This document shows positions 28,862 through 37,564 of a stretch of 64,000 nucleotides of DNA, one piece after another. Below the pieces are notes generated by a model. That model did no database searches and was not told where the DNA came from. It saw nothing but the letters and a program-made list of their open reading frames with translations. Both the position numbers and the translations under genes were made by a program. Position 1 is the first letter of the stretch; each line of letters starts with the position of its first letter. Origin of the DNA: Streptomyces pluripotens (GTDB taxonomy: Bacteria > Actinomycetota > Actinomycetes > Streptomycetales > Streptomycetaceae); contig NZ_CP021080.1 in the NCBI RefSeq assembly GCF_000802245.2, positions 7,130,001 through 7,194,000 on the forward strand, written 5' to 3'.

Positions 28862-30351
28862 AGGTGGACTCTCCTTCGTGCGTGATCGGCGACGGCCGCG
28901 GGCAGCCAACCGCGCTCTTCCAGCGCGGCGACCAGCCTGAGATGGCTCTCCAGCAGACGTTGCGTGTGTCTGGGCCGCGGTTCGACCACGGTGCGCAGCC
29001 GCACCATGTCGCGGGCGGCGGTGGTGAGCGGGGCGGCGGTGCCCGCGCGGGCGAGAACCGCCATGCCCAGCGCTGCCTCGGCGTTGTCCGGCAGCCCGAC
29101 CGGGCGGGCGAGGACGTCGGCGCGTAGCTGGCACCAGTACCGGCTGCGCGCCCCGCCGCCGGTGAGGGTCACGGGGCCGTCGAGAGGTGCGCCGAGCAGA
29201 CCGAGGTAGTCGAAGCACAAGCGCTCGACGAAGGCGACCCCCTGCAGCAGCGAGGCGTGGTAGTCGGCCTCCACCGAGCCGTGCAGGTCCCCCAGCGTGA
29301 ACCCCTCGGCCTCCGGGGCGAGGAAGGGGAAGCGTTCTCCCCTGGAAGCCAGGGGGTAGGTCACCAGACTGGACGGCTCGTACCGTTCGGCCCGGGCATC
29401 GAGCGGCGCGAGGTTCCGCCCGGGAAACGCACGGGAGAGCACCCCCGCGCCGGTGCTGGACGCGCCGCCCGGCAGCCAGTTCCCGTTCGGGGCGCGGTGC
29501 GAATACACCACACCCAGGGGGTCGTGCAGACGGCGCGGGGTCACCCCCTTGAGGACGAGGGTCGTCCCGAGCACCGAGTTCCATGCGCCGGGCTCCAGGG
29601 CACCGGCACTGATCTGTGCCGCGCAGCCGTCGGTCATGCCGGCGACCAGGGGGGTGCCTTCGGGGATGCCGGTGGCCTCGGCGGCCTGTGCGCACACGGC
29701 CCCGAGCACCGTGCCGGGCCGTACGACGTCCGGCAGCAGTGTCACCGGAACCCGCAGTTCCTCGAAGAGCGCGGTGGGCCACGTCTCGTGCTCCGTGTCG
29801 TAACCCGTCTTGAGAGCGTGACTGGAGTCCGCGGCCACTGGGCCGCCGGTGAGCCGCTCACCGATGTAGTCCGCCTGGTGGACCAGCCGGGCCCCGGTGG
29901 GGACGCGGGGGTGGCAGCCGAGCAGCCACAGCAGCTTGGGCAGCGCCCAGGAGGGCTGCGGACGGTGGCCGAGCCGCCCCCATGGAGCGGCGACCGCTTC
30001 GGCGGCCAGGGACGCCTCCTCGACGGCGCGTGAGTCGTCGTACATCAGGCCCGGTGTCAGGGCACGTCCGGTGTGGTCGGCGAGCAGGATCGTGCCGGAG
30101 GTGGCGCACACCGCCACACCGCGCACCGGGGCACCGGCCAGACCGTCGAGCGCGCGGCGGCACGCGGTGCGTACCGCGCTCCACCACTGCTCGGGGTCCT
30201 GTTCGTGCCGGGGCCCGTCACGGTGGCTGCGTAGCTGCTCGGCACCGGAACCGCGGGTGCCGCCCGCCGCGTCGACGGCGAGCACGCGGACGCTCTGGGT
30301 GCCCAGGTCGATGCCCAGCCACACCTCGGGGAGGTCGTTCGGCTCAGCCAT
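28858..30351 (-). CDS. FGGY-family carbohydrate kinase (second of two)
   Basis: 497 residues. N-terminal ATPase motif WLGIDLGTQSVRVLAVDAAG; later AGMTDGCAAQISAGA, NSVLGTTLVLKG and the C-terminal ATP-binding LTGGGARSRYWCQ. The family phosphorylates pentoses, polyols, glycerol or gluconate; the substrate is not deducible. The ATG at 30351 overlaps the end of the first kinase by eight bases. The two kinases are only distantly similar, so they probably act on different substrates or successive steps rather than being a recent duplication. Confidence 0.85.
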   Translation of the reverse strand: MAEPNDLPEVWLGIDLGTQSVRVLAVDAAGGTRGSGAEQLRSHRDGPRHEQDPEQWWSAVRTACRRALDGLAGAPVRGVAVCATSGTILLADHTGRALTPGLMYDDSRAVEEASLAAEAVAAPWGRLGHRPQPSWALPKLLWLLGCHPRVPTGARLVHQADYIGERLTGGPVAADSSHALKTGYDTEHETWPTALFEELRVPVTLLPDVVRPGTVLGAVCAQAAEATGIPEGTPLVAGMTDGCAAQISAGALEPGAWNSVLGTTLVLKGVTPRRLHDPLGVVYSHRAPNGNWLPGGASSTGAGVLSRAFPGRNLAPLDARAERYEPSSLVTYPLASRGERFPFLAPEAEGFTLGDLHGSVEADYHASLLQGVAFVERLCFDYLGLLGAPLDGPVTLTGGGARSRYWCQLRADVLARPVGLPDNAEAALGMAVLARAGTAAPLTTAARDMVRLRTVVEPRPRHTQRLLESHLRLVAALEERGWLPAAVADHARRRVHL

Positions 30352-31903
30352 TTTGGTCTCCGGCGGACGTCGTAGTGGCCGGGGGAGTCGTAGCGGCCGG
30401 GGAAAGGGATGTGTCGGGTGTGGCCGGGGAGCCGGCGAGGATCCGCCAACCCGTGGCCGAGAGGTCACGGAGGGTGAGGAACGTGTCGAAGTGGGAGGCG
30501 TAGAACCTGCTGCGTTCCTCATCCGGTTCGTCGGCCGCCCGGATCCGTACATAGCGGTGGGCGGCGGTGGTGATGTCGGGTTCCGCGCCGAGGCTCACCA
30601 GACCGCTCAGGAAGGCACCCTTGGCGCCGACCTCGCTGTCAGCGGACCGCACGGTGCGTAGCCCGGTGACGTCGGCGATGAGTCGGCACCACGCGTCGCT
30701 GGCCGCGCCGCCTCCGCACAGGCGTAGCTCGTCGGTCGCGGCGCTGGAGGCGGTCAGACAGTCACGGATCACCATGGTGAGCCCTTCGAGGACGGCCCGG
30801 GCGACGTCACACGGTTGGTGGTCCAGGCTCATGCCCCAGAAGGTGCCGCGGGCGTGCGGGTCGAGGAAGGGGGCGCGTTCACCGGCCGGCGAGAGGTAGG
30901 GCAGGAAGACCAGGCCACGGGCGCCCGGCGGGCTCTGGACGGCGAGCTCACCGAGCTCTGCCGGTGTGTCCAGCCCCAGCGTTCGCACCGCCCAGGTGAT
31001 CACTTCGGTGCCCGCCAGAGTGGGGAAGGCGCGAAGGAGACGGCCGTGCGAGTCCTGGACGATGGTCAGCCCGGCGGGCTCGCCCGTGGTGTCGGGACGC
31101 TCGCGCACCACTTCGGTGCACAAGGTGGTGCCCAGAATGGTGCAGGCCTGGCCCGGGGCGGTGGCGCCGACCCCGGTCGCCGTCGAGACGATGTCGTACG
31201 GGGCCATCACCACGGGCAGCCCGGCCGGCAACCCCAACTCGGCCGCGGTCCGGGCGGTGAGGTCTCCGACCCGATGCCCGTTGCCCCGCACCGGCGGCAG
31301 CAGCTGTTCCGCCCAGTCCAGGCCGAAGAGCGTGCGGATCTCGGGGGAGTAGCGCCGGGTGCGGGGGTCGAGGAAGGGCGCCGAGGCATCCGATTCGTCG
31401 ACGGCCGTCAGACCGGTGAAACGAAGGAAGAGCCACCCGCCGCAGTACAAGGACGTGGAGGAGCGGGCCAGACGGTCCGGATCGTGTGCGGCCAACCAGG
31501 CGAGGATGGCGTTGGGCAGTCCGGGGAACGTGAGCGACCCGGTACGGCGGAACGCCTCGTCGAGGATCCCGGAGGCCCGCCAGCCCTCGACGACGGGGGC
31601 GGCGCGCCCGTCCGACCAGAGGATCGCCGGGCCGGTCGGGTCGCCCTTGTCGTCGACGAGCCAGCAGCCGTCGCCCTGTGCGGTGAACGCGATGAAGCGC
31701 ACGTTGTCCACGACGTGGCGCCGGGCCGACCGGATGGTGGTCACGACGGCCTCCCACACCGCGGTCATGTCCTGCTCGGCCCAGCCGGGCCGAGGACGCT
31801 GCACCGAGGTGGCCTGGCGCGCGACCGCCACCTCGGTGCCCTCGTCGTCCAGGACAACTGTCTTGATCATGGAAGTGCCGACGTCGACCGCGAGCACTGA
31901 CAT
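30344..31903 (-). CDS. FGGY-family carbohydrate kinase (first of two)
   Basis: 519 residues. N-terminal SVLAVDVGTSMIKTVVLDDEG, DGCWLVDDKG, ILWSDGRA, ILGTTLCTEVV and the C-terminal LRLCGGGAASDAWC motif define the family. The last ~35 residues are a Thr/Ala/Pro-rich tail (PAATTPPATTTSAG) without fold signal. It lies 232 bases after the permease gene, a gap containing a long inverted repeat, and is coupled to the second kinase. The substrate is unknown; xylulose-, erythritol- or autoinducer-2-type kinases are all possible. Confidence 0.85.
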   Translation of the reverse strand: MSVLAVDVGTSMIKTVVLDDEGTEVAVARQATSVQRPRPGWAEQDMTAVWEAVVTTIRSARRHVVDNVRFIAFTAQGDGCWLVDDKGDPTGPAILWSDGRAAPVVEGWRASGILDEAFRRTGSLTFPGLPNAILAWLAAHDPDRLARSSTSLYCGGWLFLRFTGLTAVDESDASAPFLDPRTRRYSPEIRTLFGLDWAEQLLPPVRGNGHRVGDLTARTAAELGLPAGLPVVMAPYDIVSTATGVGATAPGQACTILGTTLCTEVVRERPDTTGEPAGLTIVQDSHGRLLRAFPTLAGTEVITWAVRTLGLDTPAELGELAVQSPPGARGLVFLPYLSPAGERAPFLDPHARGTFWGMSLDHQPCDVARAVLEGLTMVIRDCLTASSAATDELRLCGGGAASDAWCRLIADVTGLRTVRSADSEVGAKGAFLSGLVSLGAEPDITTAAHRYVRIRAADEPDEERSRFYASHFDTFLTLRDLSATGWRILAGSPATPDTSLSPAATTPPATTTSAGDQNG

Positions 31904-32067
31904 GGGGATGGCTCCTTGTCTCAGCGTGCCACTGAGTGAAGGGGGGACGTGCGCGCCGCTGCGCGGCGGCGAGTCCTCCGGTGGGCAAGTTGTCCCACCC
32001 CTCCAGCTTGACCGGCCGGACGGGCGTTCGGCGGGTGGCGGTCCCCCCCGGCCGGACCGGTCCGCCT

Positions 32068-32141
32068 GGTTGAGGGACCGCAGTCGGGGGCGGTTCCCGG
32101 TGGCCGTGAGCGCGGCCGGCCGGGCCGTCGGTCCCTCAACC
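32068..32141 (-). terminator. Long inverted repeat at the permease 3' end
   Basis: GGTTGAGGGACCG (32068-32080) and CGGTCCCTCAACC (32129-32141) are perfect 13-base complements about 48 bases apart, and the second arm contains the permease stop codon. The loop is itself GC-rich (GCGGCCGGCCGGGCC). It may attenuate transcription into the kinase genes or protect the upstream mRNA. Confidence 0.5.
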
Positions 32142-33389
32142 GCGTCCGTGTGAGACGCGCGACCTGCGGGCGACCGAGTCCAGCGCTACCGCGAGGAGCA
32201 GGACGGCCCCGGTGACAGCGAAGCGGTAGGCGGAGTTCAGGCTGAGCAGCGTCAGACCGCTGGAGATGGACTGGATGACCGTGATGCCGAGCAAGGCCGA
32301 GAAGGCTGTGCCCCGGCCGCCGAAGAGGCTCGCGCCGCCGATGACCGCCGCGGCGATGGCGTTCAGGTTCACGTCGCCCCCACCACTGCTCTGGTTCGCC
32401 GAGGCCAAGCGGGCGGCGGCGAGGACCCCGCCCAACGCCGCCAGCGTGGTGCAGCCGACCAGGGCAGCCGTGTACACCCGCCGGACGTTGATGCCGGCCC
32501 GGCGCGCCGCCTCGGCGTTGCCGCCGACGGCGTACAGGGCACGACCCCACTTGGTGCGGCTCAGGACGTAGTGCACGCTGACCACGAGGGCGACGAAGGC
32601 GACGTACATCCACCCGATGCCCCTGGCCCGGTTGAGATACCAGACTGCGAACTCCAGCAGTGCCAGCAGTGCACCCGACCGCAGGGCGATCAGCCGCAGC
32701 GGGTGGGCGGACAGGCCCTCCCGGGAACGCTCCCTGGCATGGGCGCGACCGCTGAGGAAGTGCCCGGTCGCCGCGCCCAGGGCGAGGAGGTAGGAGAGCC
32801 ACGCGGGGGCGTAAGCGGTCTGCGCGAAGTGGACCAGGGTGGAGTCGAAGGGGATGTTGATGGAGCCGCGGTCACCCAGGACACCGAGCTGGATGCCGAG
32901 GAAACTGAGCAGCCCCGCCAGGGTGATCACGAAGGTGGGCACCCCGAGCCGGTTGAACACCTGGGCGTAGAACCAGCCGATCAGTGCCCCCGAGGTGAGG
33001 GCGGCGAGCACGGCCACGGGCCAGGGCCAGCCTTGGTTGACGAACAAGACAGCCATGCCGGCCGCGGCCAGACCGCTGACGGAGCCGACCGACAAGTCGA
33101 TCTGGCCCACGAGTAGCACACAGACTATTCCGAGGGCCATGACGCCCACCGGAACGCTCTCCATGGCGAGGTTGCCCAGGTTGGCGCTGGAGAGGAAGGT
33201 CGGGTTGGACGTGTCGAGTACCGTCCAGATGATGATCAGTCCGGCGACCACGGGGAAGGCGACCAGGTCTCCGGAGCGGAGGCGGTCGACGAGTCCGCGG
33301 GCCGTCCCCCGGACGCCGCCGCGGACCTGCAGCCGTTCGTCGCGCAGGTCGACGGCGACGGGCCGGATGTCGGTGGTGGCGTTGTTCAT
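32136..33389 (-). CDS. Sugar ABC transporter permease (XylH/RbsC-type)
   Basis: 417 residues with about ten hydrophobic segments. The BPD_transp_2-type motif is seen in GQIDLSVGSVSGLAA and AAAVIGGASLFGGRGT, typical of pentose and autoinducer importers. A longer central loop (GHFLSGRAHARERSREGL) matches XylH-type permeases rather than RbsC. It overlaps the ATPase stop by four bases (ATGA). It forms the channel with the adjacent ATPase and lipoprotein. Confidence 0.9.
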   Translation of the reverse strand: MNNATTDIRPVAVDLRDERLQVRGGVRGTARGLVDRLRSGDLVAFPVVAGLIIIWTVLDTSNPTFLSSANLGNLAMESVPVGVMALGIVCVLLVGQIDLSVGSVSGLAAAGMAVLFVNQGWPWPVAVLAALTSGALIGWFYAQVFNRLGVPTFVITLAGLLSFLGIQLGVLGDRGSINIPFDSTLVHFAQTAYAPAWLSYLLALGAATGHFLSGRAHARERSREGLSAHPLRLIALRSGALLALLEFAVWYLNRARGIGWMYVAFVALVVSVHYVLSRTKWGRALYAVGGNAEAARRAGINVRRVYTAALVGCTTLAALGGVLAAARLASANQSSGGGDVNLNAIAAAVIGGASLFGGRGTAFSALLGITVIQSISSGLTLLSLNSAYRFAVTGAVLLLAVALDSVARRSRVSHGRG

Positions 33390-34210
33390 GGGGTCACCTC
33401 TCCGGTGTGGGCCGGGGCCGTGGCGCGGGTCGCGGCCCGACGGGCCACCACGTTGTCGGTCGCTCCCGTGATGGCCGCGATGACGTCCTCCGCGGTCACG
33501 GAGGCCACGTCGAAGACGCCGTTGTTGCGGCCCAGGCGGAGGACGGCCACGCGGTCCGCGACCGCTTTCACATCAGCCATGTTGTGGCTGATCATGATCA
33601 CGCCGAGGCCGCGCTCACGCAGGCGTTCGATCAGGTTGAGGACCTCAGCGGTCTGGGCGACGCCGAGGGCTGCGGTGGGCTCGTCGAGGATGACGACCCT
33701 GGGATCCCCCAGGAGCGACCGCGCAATGGCGATGGTCTGGCGCTGGCCTCCCGACAGGGACGCGACCGGGGTGTGCAGGCTGGGGATCTTCGCGGAGAGC
33801 TGGCCGAGGAGTTCCCAGGACCGGGTCTCCATCTCCACCTCGGCGAGGCGGTGGGGGCGCACCTCGCGGCCGAGGAACAGGTTCTGGATGACGTTGAGGT
33901 TCTCGCACAGTGCGAGGTCCTGGTAGACGGTGGCGATGCCCAGTTTCTGGGCGGCGCTCGGGCTGGGGAGGGTGACCGGGCGCCCCTGGAAGGAGATGGT
34001 GCCGCCGGCGTCCGGGACGTGGACGCCCGCGAGCACCTTGACCAGGGTGGACTTGCCGGCGCCGTTGTCCCCGACCAGGGCCACGATCTCGCCAGCGTGG
34101 ACGTCGAGGTCGATGTCGGTGAGGGCGGCGACCGCGCCGAAGGTCTTGCTGATCCCGCGCAGGGACAGCGTGGGTGCCAGGGCGCCTGCGGCGGCTGCGG
34201 TTATGGGCAT
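33386..34210 (-). CDS. Sugar ABC transporter ATP-binding protein (single-domain XylG/FrcA type)
   Basis: About 274 residues. Walker A GDNGAGKST, Q-loop TVYQDLALCENL, signature LSGGQRQ and Walker B VVILDEPTAALG. Only one nucleotide-binding domain is present, whereas classical RbsA/XylG have two; single-domain forms are usual in actinobacteria. ATG 34210 (GAGGCAGG just upstream) is preferred; another ATG lies at 34225. The gene follows the binding-protein gene across a perfect hairpin. Confidence 0.88.
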   Translation of the reverse strand: MPITAAAAGALAPTLSLRGISKTFGAVAALTDIDLDVHAGEIVALVGDNGAGKSTLVKVLAGVHVPDAGGTISFQGRPVTLPSPSAAQKLGIATVYQDLALCENLNVIQNLFLGREVRPHRLAEVEMETRSWELLGQLSAKIPSLHTPVASLSGGQRQTIAIARSLLGDPRVVILDEPTAALGVAQTAEVLNLIERLRERGLGVIMISHNMADVKAVADRVAVLRLGRNNGVFDVASVTAEDVIAAITGATDNVVARRAATRATAPAHTGEVTP

Positions 34211-34234
34211 GGGCCTGCCTCGCATGGGTCTGGG

Positions 34235-34269
34235 CCTGCCAGACCGCCCCCGCCGGGCGGTCTGGCAGG
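34235..34269 (-). terminator. Perfect hairpin between binding-protein and ATPase genes
   Basis: CCTGCCAGACCGCCC / GGGCGGTCTGGCAGG: 15 perfect pairs with a five-base loop, 13 bases after the binding-protein stop. Its position suggests partial termination or 3'-end protection, giving more binding protein than membrane components, as in other sugar ABC operons. Confidence 0.75.
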
Positions 34270-34281
34270 ACGGGAGGATGA

Positions 34282-35349
34282 CTAGTGGATGCCGGCCTTG
34301 CGGCAGGCCTTGGCATAGGCAGGGGTACAGATCTGGGAGACCTTGAAGGGGCCGTTCTTGATCAGGACCTGGTCGAGGTTGTCCACGGTGACCACCGTCG
34401 GATCGAACAGCCGGGCTGGTGTGTCGAAGAGTGTCGTCTGCGCGGCAGGGGCCTTGCCCTGGGCGAACGCGTAGGCGATCTCGGCCGCTGCCTCCGCCAC
34501 GGTCTTGATGGGCTTGGAGATGGTGTTGTACTGCTCTCCCGCGACGATGCGCTGCGCGGCGGCGAGCTCGGCGTCGTTGCCCGTGACGGGAGGCACAGTG
34601 TCGACGCCGGCGGCCTTGAAGGCGGCTATCGTGCCGCCGGCCGTGCCGTCGTTGGCCGCGACCACTCCCGCGATCTTGCTCCCGTACTGGGTGATTTTGC
34701 TGCTGACCCAGTTCTGCGCCTTGGTCGGGTCCCAGCCGGGGGCGTCGTACTCGTCGAGCAACGTGAGGCCACTCGGGTCGACGGCCTTGTGAATGCCCTT
34801 CTTGATCAGGCCTGCCGCGGCGTCGGTGGGGGAGCCGTTCACCTCAAGCAGCCCGCCCTTGGCGCCCTTCTGCTTCAGGTGCTCCACGAGGGACTGGGCG
34901 ATCATCTGGCCGATCTTCTCGTTGTCGAACGAGACGTAGTAGTCGGCCTTGCCGCCCGGTATGGGACGGTCATAGGCGATCACGGGCACGTTCTGTGCCT
35001 TGGCGTTGCCGACGATGGTCGCCGCGGCCGCTGAGTCGACCGGATCGATCACCAGCGCCTTGACGCCCTGCGCGAGCGCGGAGTCGGCCTGTCTCTGCTG
35101 CGTCGCCGGGTCGGCCTTCGCGTTGGCGTACACCACTTCGCAGGTGGCACAGAGTGAGGTGAGCTTCGCCTCGAACAGCGGCTTGTCGAACAGTTCGTAT
35201 CGGGTGGAGGCGATGTCCGGCATCAGGAAGGCGATCTTCGTCTTCTCCTTGCCGGAGTTCGACGTGCCGCCGCTACACGCGGTCAGGGTGGCGAGGGCGG
35301 CGACCGCCGTCGCGCAGGTGGCTGCCTTCAGTGCACGGTGCTTGAACAT
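34282..35349 (-). CDS. Sugar-binding lipoprotein of ABC transporter (periplasmic-binding 4 family)
   Basis: 355 residues. A lipobox (LTACSG, Cys near residue 25) directs lipid anchoring. The mature protein has the type I sugar-binding fold: ALVIDPVDSAAAATIVGNA, PVIAYDRPIPGG, VVAANDGTAGGTIAAFKAAG and VTGNDAELAAAQRI, the last two typical of XylF/ribose-binding hinge regions. AAGGAGAA precedes the ATG. It is the first gene of the operon, divergent from the DeoR regulator across an intergenic region with paired repeats. Confidence 0.9.
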   Translation of the reverse strand: MFKHRALKAATCATAVAALATLTACSGGTSNSGKEKTKIAFLMPDIASTRYELFDKPLFEAKLTSLCATCEVVYANAKADPATQQRQADSALAQGVKALVIDPVDSAAAATIVGNAKAQNVPVIAYDRPIPGGKADYYVSFDNEKIGQMIAQSLVEHLKQKGAKGGLLEVNGSPTDAAAGLIKKGIHKAVDPSGLTLLDEYDAPGWDPTKAQNWVSSKITQYGSKIAGVVAANDGTAGGTIAAFKAAGVDTVPPVTGNDAELAAAQRIVAGEQYNTISKPIKTVAEAAAEIAYAFAQGKAPAAQTTLFDTPARLFDPTVVTVDNLDQVLIKNGPFKVSQICTPAYAKACRKAGIH

Positions 35350-35675
35350 CGGGTTCTCCTTCGCCGCCGCCGGAGCGGCTGGGGCGTGGCCGGGGCGCGG
35401 CACATGGCGTGCGGGCCGTGGGGAGCGGTGTCTGCGGCTCCGGCCGGATGGATGACGAGCCCGCGTGGCCAGACCGGTTCCCGCCGCCTTTGTGAAGCGG
35501 GGGATGGTTGTCCGGGGAGGTCCGATGTTCGGCGGCACCACCCAGCGGGTTGTGTGAAATCTAACTCCCTGTGTGTTAAATCTGACAAGGCTTGCGAGGT
35601 TCTCTGTTATGTCTTCGCAATGCACGTCTCTGCAACCCGTCCCCGGCCAGCGGTCCGACAGGTACCTTGAGGTGC
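35350..35675. other. Divergent promoter region, sugar operon / DeoR regulator
   Basis: 326 bases without a gene. It must hold both divergent promoters. Its middle is unusually A+T-rich for this DNA (about 35550-35615) and contains the direct repeats listed next. Confidence 0.65.
35551..35586. promoter_or_regulatory. Candidate DeoR operator: two direct repeats one 21-base step apart
   Basis: TGTGTGAAATCTAAC (35551-35565) and TGTGTTAAATCTGAC (35572-35586) differ at two of 15 positions and are offset by 21 bases, two helical turns, so two protein units would bind the same face. DeoR-family repressors typically use such direct repeats near their own divergent promoter. Confidence 0.65.
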
Positions 35676-36497
35676 ATGGATGACAAGCGATCCGTTGCGG
35701 CGGACGACACCGAACGGCCTGGTCTCGGCCTCAGCGAGCGACGCAACGTGATACGTCGTGAGGTGCTTCGCAAGGGCTTCACACGCATCGACGACCTCGC
35801 GCGTGCCCTCCAGGTCAGTGTCATGACGGTGCACCGGGACCTCGACGCCCTGGCAGAGGAGGGGTGGCTCACCAAGGTCCGGGGCGGCGCGACGGCCTCC
35901 CCCTCCGCTCTGCTGGAGGCAGGTGTGCGCGAGCGCACGGCGGCGCTCAACGCGGAGAAGGAAGCCATTGCCGCCGTTGCCGCCGAGTCCCTCCACCGGG
36001 GACAGACCGTCTTCGTCGACGAGAGCACCACGGCCCTCGCGCTCCACCCTCACCTGGCCGCAGCCGCTCCGCTCACGGTGGTGACCAACTTCTTCCCCCT
36101 CGTGCGAGTCCTCGGGGCCGCCAAGGGAATCGAAGTGATCACGCTCGGCGGCCGCTATTTCCCGCTCCAGGAGGCATGCCTCGGGTACCAGACCGCCCAG
36201 GCCATCCGGAACCTGCGGGCCGACTTGTTGTTCATGTCCACCACTGCGGTCAGTGCCGGTGCCTGCTACCACCGGTCCGAGGCGACCATCGAGGTCAAGC
36301 GGACCTTCATGCAGTGCGCCGAGCGCTCGGTACTGCTGGTCGATCACGCCAAGTTCGGCCGGCGCGCCCCCTACCTGCTCGCTCCCCTAGACGCGTTCGA
36401 CCAGATCGTCACTGACTCCGGTTTGGACGGCGAGGAGGTCGCGACGCTGCGGGATGCAGGTACTGACGTGCGGATCGCTCCCGTGCCCCGCGGGTAG
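35676..36497 (+). CDS. DeoR-family transcriptional repressor
   Basis: 273 residues. N-terminal helix-turn-helix with RIDDLARALQVSVMTVHRDL and the following EEGWLTKVRGGA wing, typical of DeoR/GlpR. The C-terminal sugar-phosphate sensor domain has VFVDESTTALAL, VVTNFF, VITLGGRY and the closing VLLVDHAKFGRRAP. Inducers are usually phosphorylated sugars made by the regulated pathway. ATG at 35676 is chosen (GAGG upstream). Being divergent from a transporter/kinase operon makes it the likely repressor of that operon. Confidence 0.9.
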   Translation: MDDKRSVAADDTERPGLGLSERRNVIRREVLRKGFTRIDDLARALQVSVMTVHRDLDALAEEGWLTKVRGGATASPSALLEAGVRERTAALNAEKEAIAAVAAESLHRGQTVFVDESTTALALHPHLAAAAPLTVVTNFFPLVRVLGAAKGIEVITLGGRYFPLQEACLGYQTAQAIRNLRADLLFMSTTAVSAGACYHRSEATIEVKRTFMQCAERSVLLVDHAKFGRRAPYLLAPLDAFDQIVTDSGLDGEEVATLRDAGTDVRIAPVPRG

Positions 36498-36825
36498 CCG
36501 CAGGCTCGGGTCCCGGCGAGCGGTGTGGCCCTCGAACGGGCCGGGCGAGCGGTGCGCCTGCCCGGAGAGCGACGACGCCGATGACGCAACCGGCTGCGCC
36601 GTCGGCCACGGAGCCGGCGGGGCTGGTGCCAGGGTGGGATCAGCCGTTGCCTGCTTCCCGTGCCGCGCACGTCAGCGGGATCCGGTTGCCGTACATAACC
36701 CCACGACCAACTCGCCTTGTTCGCAGTGGAGCTGGTGCCCGCGACCTGCCGTCGGGGCCCGAGCCGTATGCCGTGGGCCGCGGGTACGCTGTGCTCCCTG
36801 ACAGTCGTGCCGAGAGGTGACGCCG
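36498..36825. other. 328-base gap
   Basis: No domain-bearing frame or strong hairpin. It probably carries the DeoR gene's 3' end and the promoter of the following lipoprotein gene. Confidence 0.45.
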
Positions 36826-37365
36826 ATGCAGCAGTTTCGCTCCATAGCCGTGGCGTTCATAGCCGTGGCTGCCACCTCGCTTTCGCTGGCGGGCTGTTCC
36901 TCGGACGACGGCTCCGGGAAGAAGACTGCGGACACTCCCACAGCGGGTACCGCGGTACGGGTCACGGCTGACGCGACGGCGGCGGAGCCGTCGGATGCGG
37001 GAAGGGGCAGTGCCCATCTCACCTACAGCGGTGGCGACAGCGGGGAGTTCACCATCAAGAGCGTGGGCTGCACTGTGGTGGAAGGAAAGCTCACTGCCAT
37101 CACCGCTCCGGACGTCAACGACGCGAAGGCCTCCACTCCCCCGGCATTCACTGCCGGCATCACCAGCGACGGTGCGATGGCCACGCTGGTCACCCCGGGA
37201 AAGAAGACGTACGTCCATATTGCCGCGTCCGGGATCACCAGCCGGAAGACCGGTGGCACCTGGGTCGCCACCGTGGCGGGAATGAAGCTGGGGCCGACGG
37301 ATGGGGCAGGCGACTCGATCACTGTGGACGGCACCATCACCTGCGGGAAAGTGGCCGGCTCCTAG
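36826..37365 (+). CDS. Small secreted lipoprotein of unknown function
   Basis: 179 residues. Lipobox LAGCSS (Cys near residue 23), then a Gly/Thr/Ser-rich linker. The mature domain (about 60-175) has alternating polar/hydrophobic segments (YSGGDSGEFTIKSVGC, SGITSRKTGGTWVATVAG, SITVDGTITC) suggesting an all-beta fold with one possible disulfide. It resembles lipoprotein antigen-type actinobacterial proteins, but no family can be named. ATG 36826 is preferred over an in-frame start nine bases upstream because the Lys/Arg-poor signal peptide then has normal length. Confidence 0.65.
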   Translation: MQQFRSIAVAFIAVAATSLSLAGCSSDDGSGKKTADTPTAGTAVRVTADATAAEPSDAGRGSAHLTYSGGDSGEFTIKSVGCTVVEGKLTAITAPDVNDAKASTPPAFTAGITSDGAMATLVTPGKKTYVHIAASGITSRKTGGTWVATVAGMKLGPTDGAGDSITVDGTITCGKVAGS

Positions 37366-37564
37366 GCCGGTCCACCGTCCGTGCGGTGGGGAGCGGGGCT
37401 GTGCGTCGCTGAGGTACTGCGCGCAGGTTGCCCGAGCTGGGCCACAACGCCCAGTGGGGAGTAACCGCCTTCCCCGATCAGGATGCCCATCCGGCCGTAG
37501 CGCTCGCGGTCTGCGGTGGTCGCCAGTCCCGGCGCTACTGGGCCCTCGCGTAGACGAGTTCTGA
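37366..37564. other. Gap before a truncated gene
   Basis: No gene recognised. An in-frame stop at 37562 closes the frame of the following remnant upstream. Confidence 0.4.
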
